Of a DNA stretch of 32,917 bases, positions 21,665 through 30,633 are shown piece by piece. How positions within the stretch are numbered: position 1 is the first letter of the stretch; every line of letters starts with the position of its first letter. Source of the DNA: Clostridiales bacterium UBA3758 (GTDB lineage: Bacteria > Bacillota > Clostridia > Oscillospirales > Oscillospiraceae); NCBI GenBank assembly GCA_002371675.1, contig DFGE01000012.1, positions 1 through 32,917 of the forward strand, written 5' to 3'. The position numbers were made by a program, and so were the translations under genes. The notes beneath the pieces were generated by a model that was given only the letters and a program-made list of their open reading frames with translations, did no database searches and was not told the DNA's origin.

Positions 21665-24455
21665 CAACTTCCGCACAGCGCGGGCAAAGTCCCGTGCCCT
21701 CCTGGGCGAAGGTGGAGTGCCGCCAGCAGCGCGGGCACTTCACGCCCGGCGCCTCGCGCACGGTGATATCCAGCCCCGGAACCGCGACGCCTGCGCCGGT
21801 GGCGGCGGCGTCCGTGCCGCTGTCCCCGTCCTCGCGGATGAGGCACTGGGAGACGATCAGCAGATCCTCCAGCCCCATGTCGGACACGTGCTCGACGAGC
21901 TCGCGGGCCTCGGCGGTGCGGGCGTGGAGCGTGACGGCCGCCTCGAGGGGCTTGCCGATGCGCTTGGAGGCACGCGCGGTCTCCAGCACGCCGTTGACGT
22001 CGCTGCGCAGGGCGATGAGCTCGTCCCAGCGCTTCATCTCGCTCTCGGAGAGGGCATAGTCGGCAAAAGGCTTGTTCATCGTGTTGAGCACGACGTTGCG
22101 CGCGTCGTCCTCGCGGCGGTGCGGCATGGCGAGCCAGATCTCGTCGCAGGTGAAGGCGAGGATGGGCGCGAACATCTTGGTCATGCTGTCGAGGATCAGG
22201 AAGAGCGCGGTCTGGGCGCTTCGGCGCGCGAGGCTGCTGCGCTCCTCGCAGTAGAGCCGGTCCTTGATGATGTCGAGATAGAAGCTCGACAGCTCCACCA
22301 CGCAGAAGTCGTTGATCGCGTGGGATACCACGTGGAACTCGTAGTTGTCGTAGGCCGCGGCGACCTTCCCGATCAGCTCGTTGAGCTTGGTGACGGCCCA
22401 GCGGTCAAGCGGGAGCATATCCGCGGGGGAGACCAGCTCGTTCGGATCAAAGCCGTCGAGGTTGCCGAGGCAGTAGCGCGCGGTGTTGCGGAACTTGAGG
22501 TAGCTCTGGCTGAGCTGCTTGAAGATCTCCTTCGAGCAGCGCACGTCCACATGATAGTCGGCAGAGCCGGCCCAGAGGCGGATCATGTCGCCGCCGAATT
22601 CCTTGATGATGTCGGCCGGATCGACGCCGTTGCCGAGGGACTTGTGCATGGCCTTGCCCTCGCCGTCCACGGTCCAGCCGTGGGTGAGGCATTCGCGGTA
22701 GGGGGCGCCCTGGCCGAGCGCGCCCACGGCGGTCAGCAGCGAGGACTGGAACCAGCCGCGGTACTGGTCGCCGCCCTCCATGTACATGTCGGAGGGCCAG
22801 AAGCCCTGGTCGCGCTTCATGGCGGCGTAGTGGGTGGAGCCGGAGTCAAACCAGCCGTCCAGCGTGTCCGTCTCCTTGCTGAAGTGCGTGCCGCCGCAGT
22901 GCGGGCAGCGGAAGCCCTGCGGCAGGATCTCCTCCGCAGACTTCTCGAACCAGGCGTTGCTGCCCTCGGCCTCGAAGAGCGTGGCCACGGCCTCGATGCT
23001 CTCCTCGGTGCAGACGGGCTTGCCGCAGTCGTCACAGTAGAAGACGGGGATCGGCAGACCCCAGCGGCGCTGACGGGAGATGCACCAGTCGCTGCGCTCA
23101 CGGATCATGGCGGCCATGCGCTCCTTGCCCCAGGCGGGGAGCCAGCGGACGTCCTCGCAGGCGCGGATGGCATCCTCCTTGAAGGAGTCGACCGAGCAGA
23201 ACCACTGCGGGGTGGCGCGGAAGATGATGGGGTGCTTGCAGCGCCAGCAGTGCGGGTAGCTGTGGACAATGTCCTCCGAGGCGAAGAGAGCGCCGCTCTG
23301 CTTCATGTCCTCGAGGATGACGGGGTTGGATTCCTCTGTGGAGAGGCCGGCGTACTTGCCGGCGTATTCCGTGTGGCGGCCCTGATCGTCCACGGGGACG
23401 ACCATCTCGGTGCCGTAGCGCAGGCAGGTCTGGTAGTCGTCGGCGCCGAAGCCGGGCGCGGTGTGCACGCAGCCGGTGCCGGAATCCATGGTGACGTAGT
23501 CGGCCGTCATCAGCAGGCTGGTCTTGGGCAGGAAGGGATGCTGCGCGAGCATGCGCTCGAAGAAGAGCCCCTCATGGGTCTCCACGATCTCCCAGCTGTC
23601 GATCTTGCCGGCCTTCATGACGGTCTCGACCAGGGCTTCGGCCATGATGAGCATCTCGCCCGAGGGGATCCTCACGATGGCGTAGCTGTCGCCGGGGCTC
23701 AGCGTGATGCCGAGGTTGCCGGGCAGCGTCCAGATCGTGGTGGTCCAGATCAGGAAGAAGAGCCTGGAGCGGTCGAGATGGGAGAGCTTGCCCAGATCGT
23801 CCGCCATCGGGAACTTCACGTACACGGTGGTGACGGGGTCGTCCTGATACTCGATCTCGGCCTCGGCCAGCGCGGTCTCGTCCTTGGGGCACCAGTAGAC
23901 AGGCTTGAGCCCCTTGTAGATGTGCCCGTTTTGGTACATCTTGCCGAACACGCGCACTTCCTCCGCCTCGAAGCCCTTGTTCATGGTCAGGTAGGGGTGC
24001 TCCCAGTCGGCGATCACGCCGAGACGCTTGAAGCCCTCGCGCTGCCGGTCAACGTACTTTTCGGCGTAGGCGTGGCAGGCGGAGCGGAAATCGGCCACGG
24101 ACATGGCCTTGTGGTTGAGCTTCTGCTCCTTGATGATGGCGCTCTCGATGGGCATGCCGTGGTTGTCCCAGCCGGGGATGTAGGGCGTGTAGTACCCGCG
24201 CATCGCGTAGGAGCGGACGATGAAGTCCTTGATGGTCTTGTTGAGCGCGTGGCCCATGTGGATATTGCCGTTGGAGAAGGGAGGGCCGTCGTGCAGCGAG
24301 AAGCGCGGATGGCCTTCGTTCTTTTTCAGCATCTCATGGTAGAGATCGAGCTCCTCCCAGTGCCGGAGCATCTCCGGCTCGCGCGCGGGCAGACCGGCGC
24401 GCATGGGGAAGTCGGTCTTCGGCAGGTTCATGGTGGCTTTGAAGTCCTGTGACAT
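21648..24455 (-). CDS. ileS: Isoleucyl-tRNA synthetase
   Basis: 935-residue class Ia synthetase charging tRNA-Ile, with the CP1 editing domain. The HIGH motif is HMGH at residues 66-69 (PPFSNGNIHMGHALNK). The KMSKS loop near residue 600 reads GKAMHKSLGN, with the first Lys and the Ser of KMSKS replaced. The C-terminal zinc knuckle is intact (CPRCW...CPRC) and length matches bacterial IleRS. ATG 24455 is preceded by AGGAGAG. It follows divIVA with a terminator (24484-24510) in between. I see no T-box in the leader: the AGGGTGGNACCGCG antiterminator signature is absent. Confidence 0.97.
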   Translation of the reverse strand: MSQDFKATMNLPKTDFPMRAGLPAREPEMLRHWEELDLYHEMLKKNEGHPRFSLHDGPPFSNGNIHMGHALNKTIKDFIVRSYAMRGYYTPYIPGWDNHGMPIESAIIKEQKLNHKAMSVADFRSACHAYAEKYVDRQREGFKRLGVIADWEHPYLTMNKGFEAEEVRVFGKMYQNGHIYKGLKPVYWCPKDETALAEAEIEYQDDPVTTVYVKFPMADDLGKLSHLDRSRLFFLIWTTTIWTLPGNLGITLSPGDSYAIVRIPSGEMLIMAEALVETVMKAGKIDSWEIVETHEGLFFERMLAQHPFLPKTSLLMTADYVTMDSGTGCVHTAPGFGADDYQTCLRYGTEMVVPVDDQGRHTEYAGKYAGLSTEESNPVILEDMKQSGALFASEDIVHSYPHCWRCKHPIIFRATPQWFCSVDSFKEDAIRACEDVRWLPAWGKERMAAMIRERSDWCISRQRRWGLPIPVFYCDDCGKPVCTEESIEAVATLFEAEGSNAWFEKSAEEILPQGFRCPHCGGTHFSKETDTLDGWFDSGSTHYAAMKRDQGFWPSDMYMEGGDQYRGWFQSSLLTAVGALGQGAPYRECLTHGWTVDGEGKAMHKSLGNGVDPADIIKEFGGDMIRLWAGSADYHVDVRCSKEIFKQLSQSYLKFRNTARYCLGNLDGFDPNELVSPADMLPLDRWAVTKLNELIGKVAAAYDNYEFHVVSHAINDFCVVELSSFYLDIIKDRLYCEERSSLARRSAQTALFLILDSMTKMFAPILAFTCDEIWLAMPHRREDDARNVVLNTMNKPFADYALSESEMKRWDELIALRSDVNGVLETARASKRIGKPLEAAVTLHARTAEARELVEHVSDMGLEDLLIVSQCLIREDGDSGTDAAATGAGVAVPGLDITVREAPGVKCPRCWRHSTFAQEGTGLCPRCAEVVAKLG

Positions 24456-24483
24456 GGTATTACTCTCTCCTGTGATTGGGAAA

Positions 24484-24512
24484 AAAATACGGGCTCCGGA
24501 GGGGAGCCCGGA
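24484..24512 (-). terminator. Intrinsic terminator between divIVA and ileS
   Basis: Minus strand 8-bp stem CGGGCTCC/GGAGCCCG with a CCTCC loop and a TATTTTTTT tail, about 30 nt before ileS. It ends the upstream transcript or attenuates entry into ileS. Confidence 0.82.
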
Positions 24513-24550
24513 AAAAACTCGGAAATGACGCGCCTCTGCGACAGGCTCAA

Positions 24551-24572
24551 GGCGCGCGCCTAAGCGCGCGCC
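24551..24572 (-). other. GC-rich hairpin in the divIVA-ileS gap
   Basis: 9-bp GGCGCGCGC/GCGCGCGCC stem with a 4-nt loop in the 177-bp gap between divIVA and ileS. There is no T tract. Together with the terminator that follows it may form part of an ileS leader, but no known riboswitch motif is recognisable. Confidence 0.4.
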
Positions 24573-24632
24573 TGAAGTCGGTTAAACCGAGCCGGCCGGA
24601 GACGGTGTCGGGCGCAGGCGGAAGAATTGTGT

Positions 24633-25208
24633 TTAGTCCTGAACGCTGTCGGCGAAGCTGAAGAGATCCGCGGGGGCCTCTTCCTCTTCCTCGGCTTCCT
24701 CAGCGGCCTCGACCGCTTCCTCTGCCTCGGCGACGGGCTCTTCGGCAGCGTCGGCAGGCAGCTGGGCGCTCAGATCGTCCAGGTTCTGCAGCTGGGCGTT
24801 GCACAGCGCGCGGGCGGCCTCGAAGTACTTGGCGGTGGCGGCCTTCGCGTCGGCCAGACGCTGCTTCTGGATCTCGGTCTCCTCCTCGATGGAGCCGACC
24901 TTGGCCTTGACCTGCGCCTCGGCGTCGGCAAGCATCTCATCGGCGCGCTGGCGGGCGTCCTTCTCGATCTGGACGGCGAGCTTCTGCGCGGAGAGGATGG
25001 CCAGGTTCAGGGCTTCCTCGTTGGAGCGGTACTCCTCGATCTTGTCGACCAGAACCTTCATCTTCTGCTTGAGGACGGCGTTGTCGCGCTGAGCGGCAGC
25101 CAGCTCGTCGGCGAGCTGTTCGAGAAAATCGTCCACGGAGGCCATATCATAGCCGTTGATGCGGGACTTCTCAAAGGTCTTTTCGCGAATATCCTGTGCA
25201 GTGATCAT
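24633..25208 (-). CDS. divIVA: DivIVA-family polar/septal scaffold protein
   Basis: 191-residue DivIVA-type coiled-coil protein that binds negatively curved membrane at poles and septa and organises division or cell wall growth. The N-terminal lipid-binding segment is typical: MITAQDIREKTFEKSRINGYDMASVDDFL (about residues 1-29). Coiled coils follow at ~30-75 and ~80-140, then a very acidic Glu/Ala-rich tail (about 150-180) and a short end. I chose ATG 25208 because AAGGTGG lies 8 nt upstream; a GTG four codons earlier overlaps that site. It lies downstream of sepF, the usual dcw-flanking order sepF-divIVA-ileS-lspA. Confidence 0.94.
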   Translation of the reverse strand: MITAQDIREKTFEKSRINGYDMASVDDFLEQLADELAAAQRDNAVLKQKMKVLVDKIEEYRSNEEALNLAILSAQKLAVQIEKDARQRADEMLADAEAQVKAKVGSIEEETEIQKQRLADAKAATAKYFEAARALCNAQLQNLDDLSAQLPADAAEEPVAEAEEAVEAAEEAEEEEEAPADLFSFADSVQD

Positions 25209-25277
25209 ATCTGTATCCACCTTTCCAATGTTTTTCTATCTCAAATCAGGCTGCTGGGATTACGGGATGACGGCGCC

Positions 25278-25844
25278 TCAGAACTCCTGCCCGCCGGTCT
25301 CCGGCTGGGCGGCCTGCGCCGCCTGGGCGGGCAGGATGTCTACGTTCGCGGGCGCGATGAAATACGCCTTGGCGGAGACGGGGGTGATCTTGCCGCCGAG
25401 GGCGAAGGTGATGCCGGACATGAAGTCCAGCAGGCGGCGGGCGGTGTCGTTCTGGACGCTGTCGAGCGTCATCACGACGGAGCGGTTCTGCTGCAGATGC
25501 TCTACGAGCTCGCCGGCTTCCTGGAAGCTGCGGGGAGAGAAGAGGATCACTTTGGTCTCGTTCCCGCCGAATTCCACCGTGCGCTCGCGCTGCGGCTTGA
25601 CCTTGGCCGTGCGCCGGGAGGAAAACAGCCCGCCGGAGGGCTGCGTGTCCTTTGGTGTTTTGGGCTCCGCGGGCTCGGGCCTTCCGCCGGGCTCGGCGGC
25701 AAAGGTGCTCTCCAGGGTGGCCTGCGCGCTGCTGATCTTAGGCTTTTCCGCAGGGGCCTCCTCGGCCCCCTCGAAGAAATCGTCCCCGGAATCGTCGGGG
25801 TCGAGGGGAGCGGTCAGCTTTTTTATTTCGTCAAAAAAACCCAT
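25278..25844 (-). CDS. sepF: Cell division protein SepF
   Basis: 188-residue SepF, which bundles FtsZ filaments and anchors the Z ring to the membrane. The N-terminal amphipathic membrane helix MGFFDEIKKLTAPL (1-14) is followed by a disordered acidic/Pro-rich linker and the globular DUF552 domain (about 88-172: TKVILFSPRSFQEAGELVEHLQ, RRLLDFMSGITFALGG, FIAPANVDI). ATG 25844 has GGAG 8 nt upstream and starts exactly at the membrane helix. It lies 13 nt after yggS and 69 nt before divIVA; yggS-sepF-divIVA is a widely conserved Firmicute cluster. Confidence 0.95.
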   Translation of the reverse strand: MGFFDEIKKLTAPLDPDDSGDDFFEGAEEAPAEKPKISSAQATLESTFAAEPGGRPEPAEPKTPKDTQPSGGLFSSRRTAKVKPQRERTVEFGGNETKVILFSPRSFQEAGELVEHLQQNRSVVMTLDSVQNDTARRLLDFMSGITFALGGKITPVSAKAYFIAPANVDILPAQAAQAAQPETGGQEF

Positions 25845-25857
25845 GGTTCGTTCTCCG

Positions 25858-26553
25858 TCAGGTATAAATACGCGCACCGAAGATAGCTGTCCCTACGCGA
25901 ACCAGGTTCGCGCCGCAGGCAACAGCCTCGGTGTAATCGCCGGACATTCCCATTGAAAGAAAATCCATGGATACATTATCGTATTTTTTTTCTTTATTGT
26001 CAACAAAAAGCTGCTTCATGCGGAGAAAAAAAGCGCGGTTCTGTTCAGGACGCTCACAGACGGGCGGGATCGTCATGAGCCCCCGCACCCGAATATTGGG
26101 AAAAGCGGAAGCGGCTTCCAGCGCCGCGGGGATCTCCTTCGGGGCGAAACCGGATTTGGAGGCCTCGCCGCCGATGTTGACCTCCAGCAGCAGGTCCTGC
26201 ACAAGCCCCTTCTTCCCGGCGACGCGGTCGATCTCCCGCAGCAGCTCCGCGCTGTCCACCCCATGGATCAGCTCCGCGAGACCCACGACGTACTTGACCT
26301 TGTTTCTTTGCAAATGCCCGATAAAGTGCAGCGGAGCGCCGTCATATGCGCCTTTTTCGGCTTTTTCGAGCATTTCCTGTACGCGGTTTTCCCCGCAGGC
26401 ATCCACGCCCGCGGCGATCGCCTGGCGGACGCGGTTCTCGTCGTTCATCTTCGTAGCGGCGAGCAGCAGCACGTCCTTCGGATCGCGGCCGGCGGCCAGC
26501 GCCGCCTGCCGGATGTTCTCGCGCACCAGCGCGACATTTTCCGCAATGCTCAT
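25858..26553 (-). CDS. yggS: YggS/YlmE-family pyridoxal-phosphate homeostasis protein
   Basis: 231-residue single-domain PLP-binding TIM-barrel protein (PLPBP family) that keeps cytoplasmic PLP balanced; it has no known catalytic reaction. The PLP lysine is K35 in LLAATKMN. Other family motifs are GENRVQEMLEKA, HFIGHLQRNKVKY, VNIGGEASKSGF, and the phosphate-binding end SMGMSGDYTEAV...VRVGTAIFG. ATG 26553 has AAGG 6 nt upstream, preferred over an in-frame TTG two codons earlier. Conserved neighbour of sepF, which it precedes by 13 nt. Confidence 0.95.
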   Translation of the reverse strand: MSIAENVALVRENIRQAALAAGRDPKDVLLLAATKMNDENRVRQAIAAGVDACGENRVQEMLEKAEKGAYDGAPLHFIGHLQRNKVKYVVGLAELIHGVDSAELLREIDRVAGKKGLVQDLLLEVNIGGEASKSGFAPKEIPAALEAASAFPNIRVRGLMTIPPVCERPEQNRAFFLRMKQLFVDNKEKKYDNVSMDFLSMGMSGDYTEAVACGANLVRVGTAIFGARIYT

Positions 26554-26613
26554 ATCCAACCTTCTTTCTGTATCGGCGGAATAATATTCCTGCGCTTTTC
26601 CTATCCGCGGCGC

Positions 26614-27447
26614 TCAGCCCAGCAGCACGGTGCAGCCGGGCCGGAAGAGCTGCTCGCCCTCGGCCGGACGCAGCAGCACGGACACGCCCTCAATGCCGAG
26701 CACGGTCACGGGGCGGCTCTGCGCGCCGGAGGCGCCGAGCACCTCGACAGCGTATCCGCCGTCCGGGAGCGTGCGCAGCGCGGAGAGGGGGACGGCAATC
26801 GCCTCCTCCTCGTGCAGGATCAGCGCGGCGCGGCAGCGGCGCAGCGAAGAGAAGCCCTCCGCGTCCGCCAGCCGCAGGATCACGAGCCCGTTCTCCGCGC
26901 GCACGAGACGCGCGGGCAGACGTTCTTCCCGCCCCTCGAATTCGACGCGGTATGCGCCGGGAGAGAGCAGGGCGGCCTCCTCGCAGAGCGCCGCGAAATA
27001 CCAGGAAAAGCCGTAGACCAGGCGGCCGAAGGCGTTCTCCGTATCCGCCGGTTCGGAGGCGAGCAGCGCGCGCAGTCCGGAGGCGTCGAGCGTGGGGCAG
27101 AGCGCAGGGGAGAGCGTCTCGTAGCCGTCCCAATCTGAGCAGAAGCGCCCCGACGCGCTCGTGAGCAGCGGCTTGTCCCCCGCGAAGGCAACGGCGTCGC
27201 CCGCGGCGACGCGGCAGCCGTCCGCAACGGCCGGCCGGAGCGTCTCCCGGGCAGTGAGCAGCCGTTCCTCCCGCAGGGCGATGCCCTCGAGCGCCGCACG
27301 CTCGGTATACACGGCGCGGGCGGCAACGGCGCTGCGCCGCACGGGACGCAGACAGCGGTAGAGCGCCGCCCCCGCCCAGGCGCAGAGCGCCAGAAAAAGC
27401 AGCGCGGCCGTCAGCGCCCGAAAGGGGCGCTCAGTCCTCGCCTTCAA
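26614..27447 (-). CDS. Membrane-anchored HlyD-like protein in the division cluster
   Basis: 277 residues: a short basic N-terminus, one membrane helix (about 10-30), then an extracytoplasmic beta-rich part that looks like the lipoyl/barrel-sandwich modules of HlyD-type periplasmic adaptors (GIALREERLL..., VADGCRVAAGDAVAFAGDKP..., and later VPLSALRTLPDGGYAVEVL and PVTVLGIEGVSVLL). No ABC or RND partner is nearby, so a classical efflux role is doubtful. The likely start is TTG 27447, overlapping the end of hfq by 17 nt, with no clear Shine-Dalgarno, so it is translationally coupled; the start is uncertain. The position between hfq and yggS-sepF-divIVA suggests an envelope or division role, which is inference. 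Confidence 0.7.
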   Translation of the reverse strand: MKARTERPFRALTAALLFLALCAWAGAALYRCLRPVRRSAVAARAVYTERAALEGIALREERLLTARETLRPAVADGCRVAAGDAVAFAGDKPLLTSASGRFCSDWDGYETLSPALCPTLDASGLRALLASEPADTENAFGRLVYGFSWYFAALCEEAALLSPGAYRVEFEGREERLPARLVRAENGLVILRLADAEGFSSLRRCRAALILHEEEAIAVPLSALRTLPDGGYAVEVLGASGAQSRPVTVLGIEGVSVLLRPAEGEQLFRPGCTVLLG

Positions 27448-27658
27448 GGCTTAAAGGCCGCGGCGGCACGATGGTGGAGATGGCGTGCTTGTAGATGAGC
27501 TGCTGCTTGCCCTCCGAATCGAGCACGACGGTGAAGCCGTCGAAGCCGCGCACCACGCCGTGCAGCTGGAAGCCGTTCATGAGGAACATCGTGACGGTGA
27601 GGCGCTCTCTGCGCGCCTGGTTGAGAAAAGCGTCCTGGAGATTTGGCTGTTTTTGCAT
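27431..27658 (-). CDS. hfq: RNA chaperone Hfq
   Basis: 75-residue Hfq, a hexameric Sm-fold chaperone pairing small RNAs with mRNAs. Sm1 spans about residues 8-50 (NLQDAFLNQARRERLTV...FLMNGFQLHGVVRGFDGFTVVL), and Sm2 has the YKHAIST signature at 56-62, with Lys57 and His58 of the proximal RNA site. ATG 27658 follows AAGGAG. The open frame continues upstream, but those codons are non-conserved leader. It is 143 nt after miaA in the canonical mutL-miaA-hfq order. A perfect 14-bp palindrome (27687-27700) lies in its leader. Confidence 0.96.
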   Translation of the reverse strand: MQKQPNLQDAFLNQARRERLTVTMFLMNGFQLHGVVRGFDGFTVVLDSEGKQQLIYKHAISTIVPPRPLSLEGED

Positions 27659-27686
27659 GTTTCTGTTGCTCCTTTTTATGTAGTTC

Positions 27687-27700
27687 TCCGCAGCTGCGGA
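27687..27700. promoter_or_regulatory. Palindrome in the hfq leader
   Basis: TCCGCAGCTGCGGA is a perfect 14-bp palindrome about 30 nt upstream of the hfq start. It could be an operator or form an RNA-level structure; no regulator can be named. Confidence 0.3.
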
Positions 27701-27801
27701 TACCCTATCATAGATCGGAGCGGGGGTCGAAGCCGGTCGAAACCGGGAAACGGCGAAAAAGTTGGCTCGCGCGGGGAGGCGCGCGGCAAGGAGATCGCGG
27801 C

Positions 27802-28731
27802 TTACAGCAGCGGCTCGATCTCCCGCAGGGCGGCGGGAATGTCGATCCCCTGCTCCCAGAGGATCCAGCGCGTATCCCCGTCCCGGCGAAACCAGGTGAG
27901 CTGGCGCTTGGCGTAGCGGCGGGAATTGAGCTTGATGAGCGCCGCGGCCTCGGCGCGGGAGCATTCCCCGCGCAGCGCCTGTGCCGCCTCCTTGTAGCCG
28001 ATGGCCTGCATGGCGGTGCAGCCGGGCGAAAGCCCCTCCGCGAGCAGGCTTTCCACCTCCTCGAAAAGCCCCTCGGCCACCATCTGATCCACCCGGCGGT
28101 CGATGCGCGCATAGAGCGCGCTCCGCTCGCGAAAGCTCAGCGCGAGCTTCAGCGCGCTGTAGCGCGGCGGACGGGCGCGGGTCTCGGCGTCGTGCTCGCT
28201 GATGGTCTTGCCGCTGAGGCGGTAGATCTCGATGGCGCGCACGATCCGCCGCTTGTCGGCCGGGTGGAGCTTCGCCGCGCGCTCGGGGTCGAAGCCGCGC
28301 AGCGTCTCCAGCATCCGCTCCCCGCCGAGACGCTCATATTCCGCGTTCAGCGCGTCGCGCAGCCTCTCGTCCCCCTCCTCGGTCGCGGCAAAATCCCGCC
28401 CGGAGAGGAGCGAGTCGATATAGAGTCCGGTGCCGCCGGTGAGGATGGGCGTCCTGCCCGCGGCAAGCAGCCTGTCGCACACGGCGGAGGCCTCCTGCAC
28501 ATAGCGGGAGACGGAAAAGTCCTCGCCCGGCTCGCAGACGTCGAGCATATGGTGCGGCGCGGCGGCGCGCTCGGCGGGCGTGGCCTTGGCGGTGCCGATA
28601 TCCATGCGGCGGTAAATCTGCATCGAGTCCGCCGAGACGATCTCCCCGCCGAGGCGCTGCGCCAGGGCGATGGAGAGCGCCGTTTTGCCTGTGGCCGTGG
28701 GGCCGCAGACGACGATCACTTGTTTCTCCAT
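27802..28731 (-). CDS. miaA: tRNA dimethylallyltransferase
   Basis: 309-residue enzyme transferring dimethylallyl from DMAPP to A37 of tRNAs that read UNN codons. P-loop GPTATGKTAL is at residues 10-19, followed by SADSMQIYRRMDIGTAKAT (33-51, with catalytic Asp35), HHMLDV, GGTGLYIDSLL and RRYAKRQLTWFRRD. ATG 28731 lies 3 nt after the mutL stop codon with no distinct Shine-Dalgarno, pointing to translational coupling. Its product is the substrate of MiaB, encoded divergently at 30826, so both steps of ms2i6A formation are in this window. Confidence 0.96.
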   Translation of the reverse strand: MEKQVIVVCGPTATGKTALSIALAQRLGGEIVSADSMQIYRRMDIGTAKATPAERAAAPHHMLDVCEPGEDFSVSRYVQEASAVCDRLLAAGRTPILTGGTGLYIDSLLSGRDFAATEEGDERLRDALNAEYERLGGERMLETLRGFDPERAAKLHPADKRRIVRAIEIYRLSGKTISEHDAETRARPPRYSALKLALSFRERSALYARIDRRVDQMVAEGLFEEVESLLAEGLSPGCTAMQAIGYKEAAQALRGECSRAEAAALIKLNSRRYAKRQLTWFRRDGDTRWILWEQGIDIPAALREIEPLL

Positions 28732-28734
28732 GGC

Positions 28735-30633
28735 TTATACGATGCGCTTGAACATCTTGTCGAGATCCCGGCGCGTGAGCACCGCCGAGACGGGGCGGCC
28801 GTGCGGGCAGTATTTGACGTGCCCGGAGAGCACCTCGACCACGATGCGCTCGCGCTCGGCGGCGGAGGTGTCCCAGCCGGCCTTGATGGCCGCCTTGCAG
28901 GCCACGGTGTGCAGGATCTCGTCGCGCGCGCTCTGCGGATCGGGCGTCTTGCCCTTCCTGAGCTTTTCCAGGATCTCCTCGATCGCCGGGACGGCGTCGG
29001 AGGGCAGGATGTCCGCCGGGACGGCGCGGATCACGAAGTTCCCGCCGCCGAGCGGCTCGATCTCGAAGCCGAGCTCGCCCAGCAGCTCCCCGAAGCGCTC
29101 CAGCAGCTCCGTGTCCTCGCCGCCGAGGGTGAGCGGGGCGGGGGCGAGCAGCGTCTGGGACATGACCGCGCGCTCCTGCGCCTTCAGCCGGTCGAAATTC
29201 ATGCGCTCGTGGGCGGCGTGCTTGTCGATGAGCAGCAGCGTGTCGCCAACTTCCACGAGGATATAGGTTTTCATGGCTTCCCCCAGAATCTTGTGGTCGG
29301 GGATGGGCGGAGTATCAACATTTTGAACAGGTTTATCAACAAGCGCGGACTTTCCCTCCGGCTTTTCCGGCGTCGGATCGCGTCGGATCGGCTCGGAAAA
29401 GCTCGGCTTGCGGGGGTTAAGGTCGAGCGAAGTCTGGCAGCCGGTCTGCGGCTCGGCGAGGCGCATGCCGCCGAAGGAGATCTGCGTGCCGCGCGGCTCC
29501 GGGAAGACCGGCGCCTCGGCGCGCGTGCTCTGCGGCGCGGCCTGCTGCCGGCGGTAGCTCTCCGCGCTCATGGAGCGGAAGAAATCCGCCTTCGGCTCGG
29601 CGAGCTTCCGCGTCCCTGCGGAGAGCTGCACCTCGGCGGTGCGATCCTCGCGCTGCAGAGCCGAGAGCACAGCGTGGTAGACCAGGTCGAAGATCCGCCG
29701 CTCCTGCGAGAATTTCACCTCGGTCTTCGCCGGGTGGACGTTCACGTCCACGCTGGCAAAGCTCATATCGAGATACAGCACGCATGCCGGGAAGCGCCCG
29801 CTGAGCAGGCTGTTTTTATAGGCCTGCTCGAGCGCCGCCTGCAGCAGGGCGGATTTGATCGTGCGGCCGTTGCAGAAGAAATACTGCGAGCCGCGGTTGC
29901 CGCGCCCGGCGGAGGGGGAGGAGACGAAGCCCGAGACCTTCAGCCCCTCGTCCTCGCCCGAGCAGGCGAGCAGCGTCGAGGCGAGCTCGCGCCCGAGCAG
30001 CGTATAGACGCAGGAATCCTGCCGCCCGTCGCCCGCGGAGAAGAACTCCTCCTTCCCGTCGCGGATCAGACGCAGGGAGATCTCAGGGCGGCCGAGCGCG
30101 CAGCGCAGCGCCGCCTGCACACAGGCCGAGGCCTCGCTGCGGTCGGATTTGAGGAACTTGAGGCGCGCGGGCGTGTTGTAGAACAGGTCGCGCACGATCA
30201 TGGTCGTGCCCTCGGGGCAGCCGATGGGACCCATCTCCTGGATCTCGCCCGCGTCGAGCGAGACGAAGGTGCCCTCGTCGGCGCCGCGCAGGCGGGTGCG
30301 CAGCTCCACGTGGCTCACGGCCGAGATCGCCGCCAGCGCCTCGCCGCGGAAGCCCATCGTGCTGATGGCTTCGAGCCCGCGCTCGTCCGAGAGCTTGGAG
30401 GTGGCGTGCCGCAGGAAGGCCACGCCCGCGTCCTCGGGCGCCATGCCGCAGCCGTCGTCCGTGACGCGGATATAGGTCGCCCCGCCGCCGCGGATCTCCA
30501 CGGTGACGGTGTGCGCGCCGGCGTCGAAGGCGTTTTCAATGAGCTCCTTGACCACGGAGGCCGGGCGCTCCACGACCTCGCCGGCGGCGATGAGATCGGC
30601 CACATGCGGGGAGAGCAGGTTGATAACGGACAT
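28735..30633 (-). CDS. mutL: DNA mismatch repair protein MutL
   Basis: 632-residue MutL. GHKL ATPase domain: Glu30/Asn33 in VKELIENAFDAGA, DDGCGMAPED and TMGFRGEALAAISAV. A Pro/basic linker covers about 350-450. The C-terminal dimerisation and endonuclease domain has DKHAAHERMNFD (about 469-480, the metal-binding DQHAxxE-type motif), ACKAAIKAG and CPHGRP. These motifs mean it nicks DNA itself, as expected in a bacterium without MutH. Start: ATG 30633; another ATG four codons upstream is too close to AAGGA. Divergent from miaB-mutS; first gene of mutL-miaA-hfq. Confidence 0.96.
   Translation of the reverse strand: MSVINLLSPHVADLIAAGEVVERPASVVKELIENAFDAGAHTVTVEIRGGGATYIRVTDDGCGMAPEDAGVAFLRHATSKLSDERGLEAISTMGFRGEALAAISAVSHVELRTRLRGADEGTFVSLDAGEIQEMGPIGCPEGTTMIVRDLFYNTPARLKFLKSDRSEASACVQAALRCALGRPEISLRLIRDGKEEFFSAGDGRQDSCVYTLLGRELASTLLACSGEDEGLKVSGFVSSPSAGRGNRGSQYFFCNGRTIKSALLQAALEQAYKNSLLSGRFPACVLYLDMSFASVDVNVHPAKTEVKFSQERRIFDLVYHAVLSALQREDRTAEVQLSAGTRKLAEPKADFFRSMSAESYRRQQAAPQSTRAEAPVFPEPRGTQISFGGMRLAEPQTGCQTSLDLNPRKPSFSEPIRRDPTPEKPEGKSALVDKPVQNVDTPPIPDHKILGEAMKTYILVEVGDTLLLIDKHAAHERMNFDRLKAQERAVMSQTLLAPAPLTLGGEDTELLERFGELLGELGFEIEPLGGGNFVIRAVPADILPSDAVPAIEEILEKLRKGKTPDPQSARDEILHTVACKAAIKAGWDTSAAERERIVVEVLSGHVKYCPHGRPVSAVLTRRDLDKMFKRIV

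Noticed and set aside
24456..24632. T-box leader for ileS
   Set aside because: A terminator and a GC hairpin are present, but the conserved antiterminator sequence AGGGTGGNACCGCG and the specifier-domain motifs are absent.
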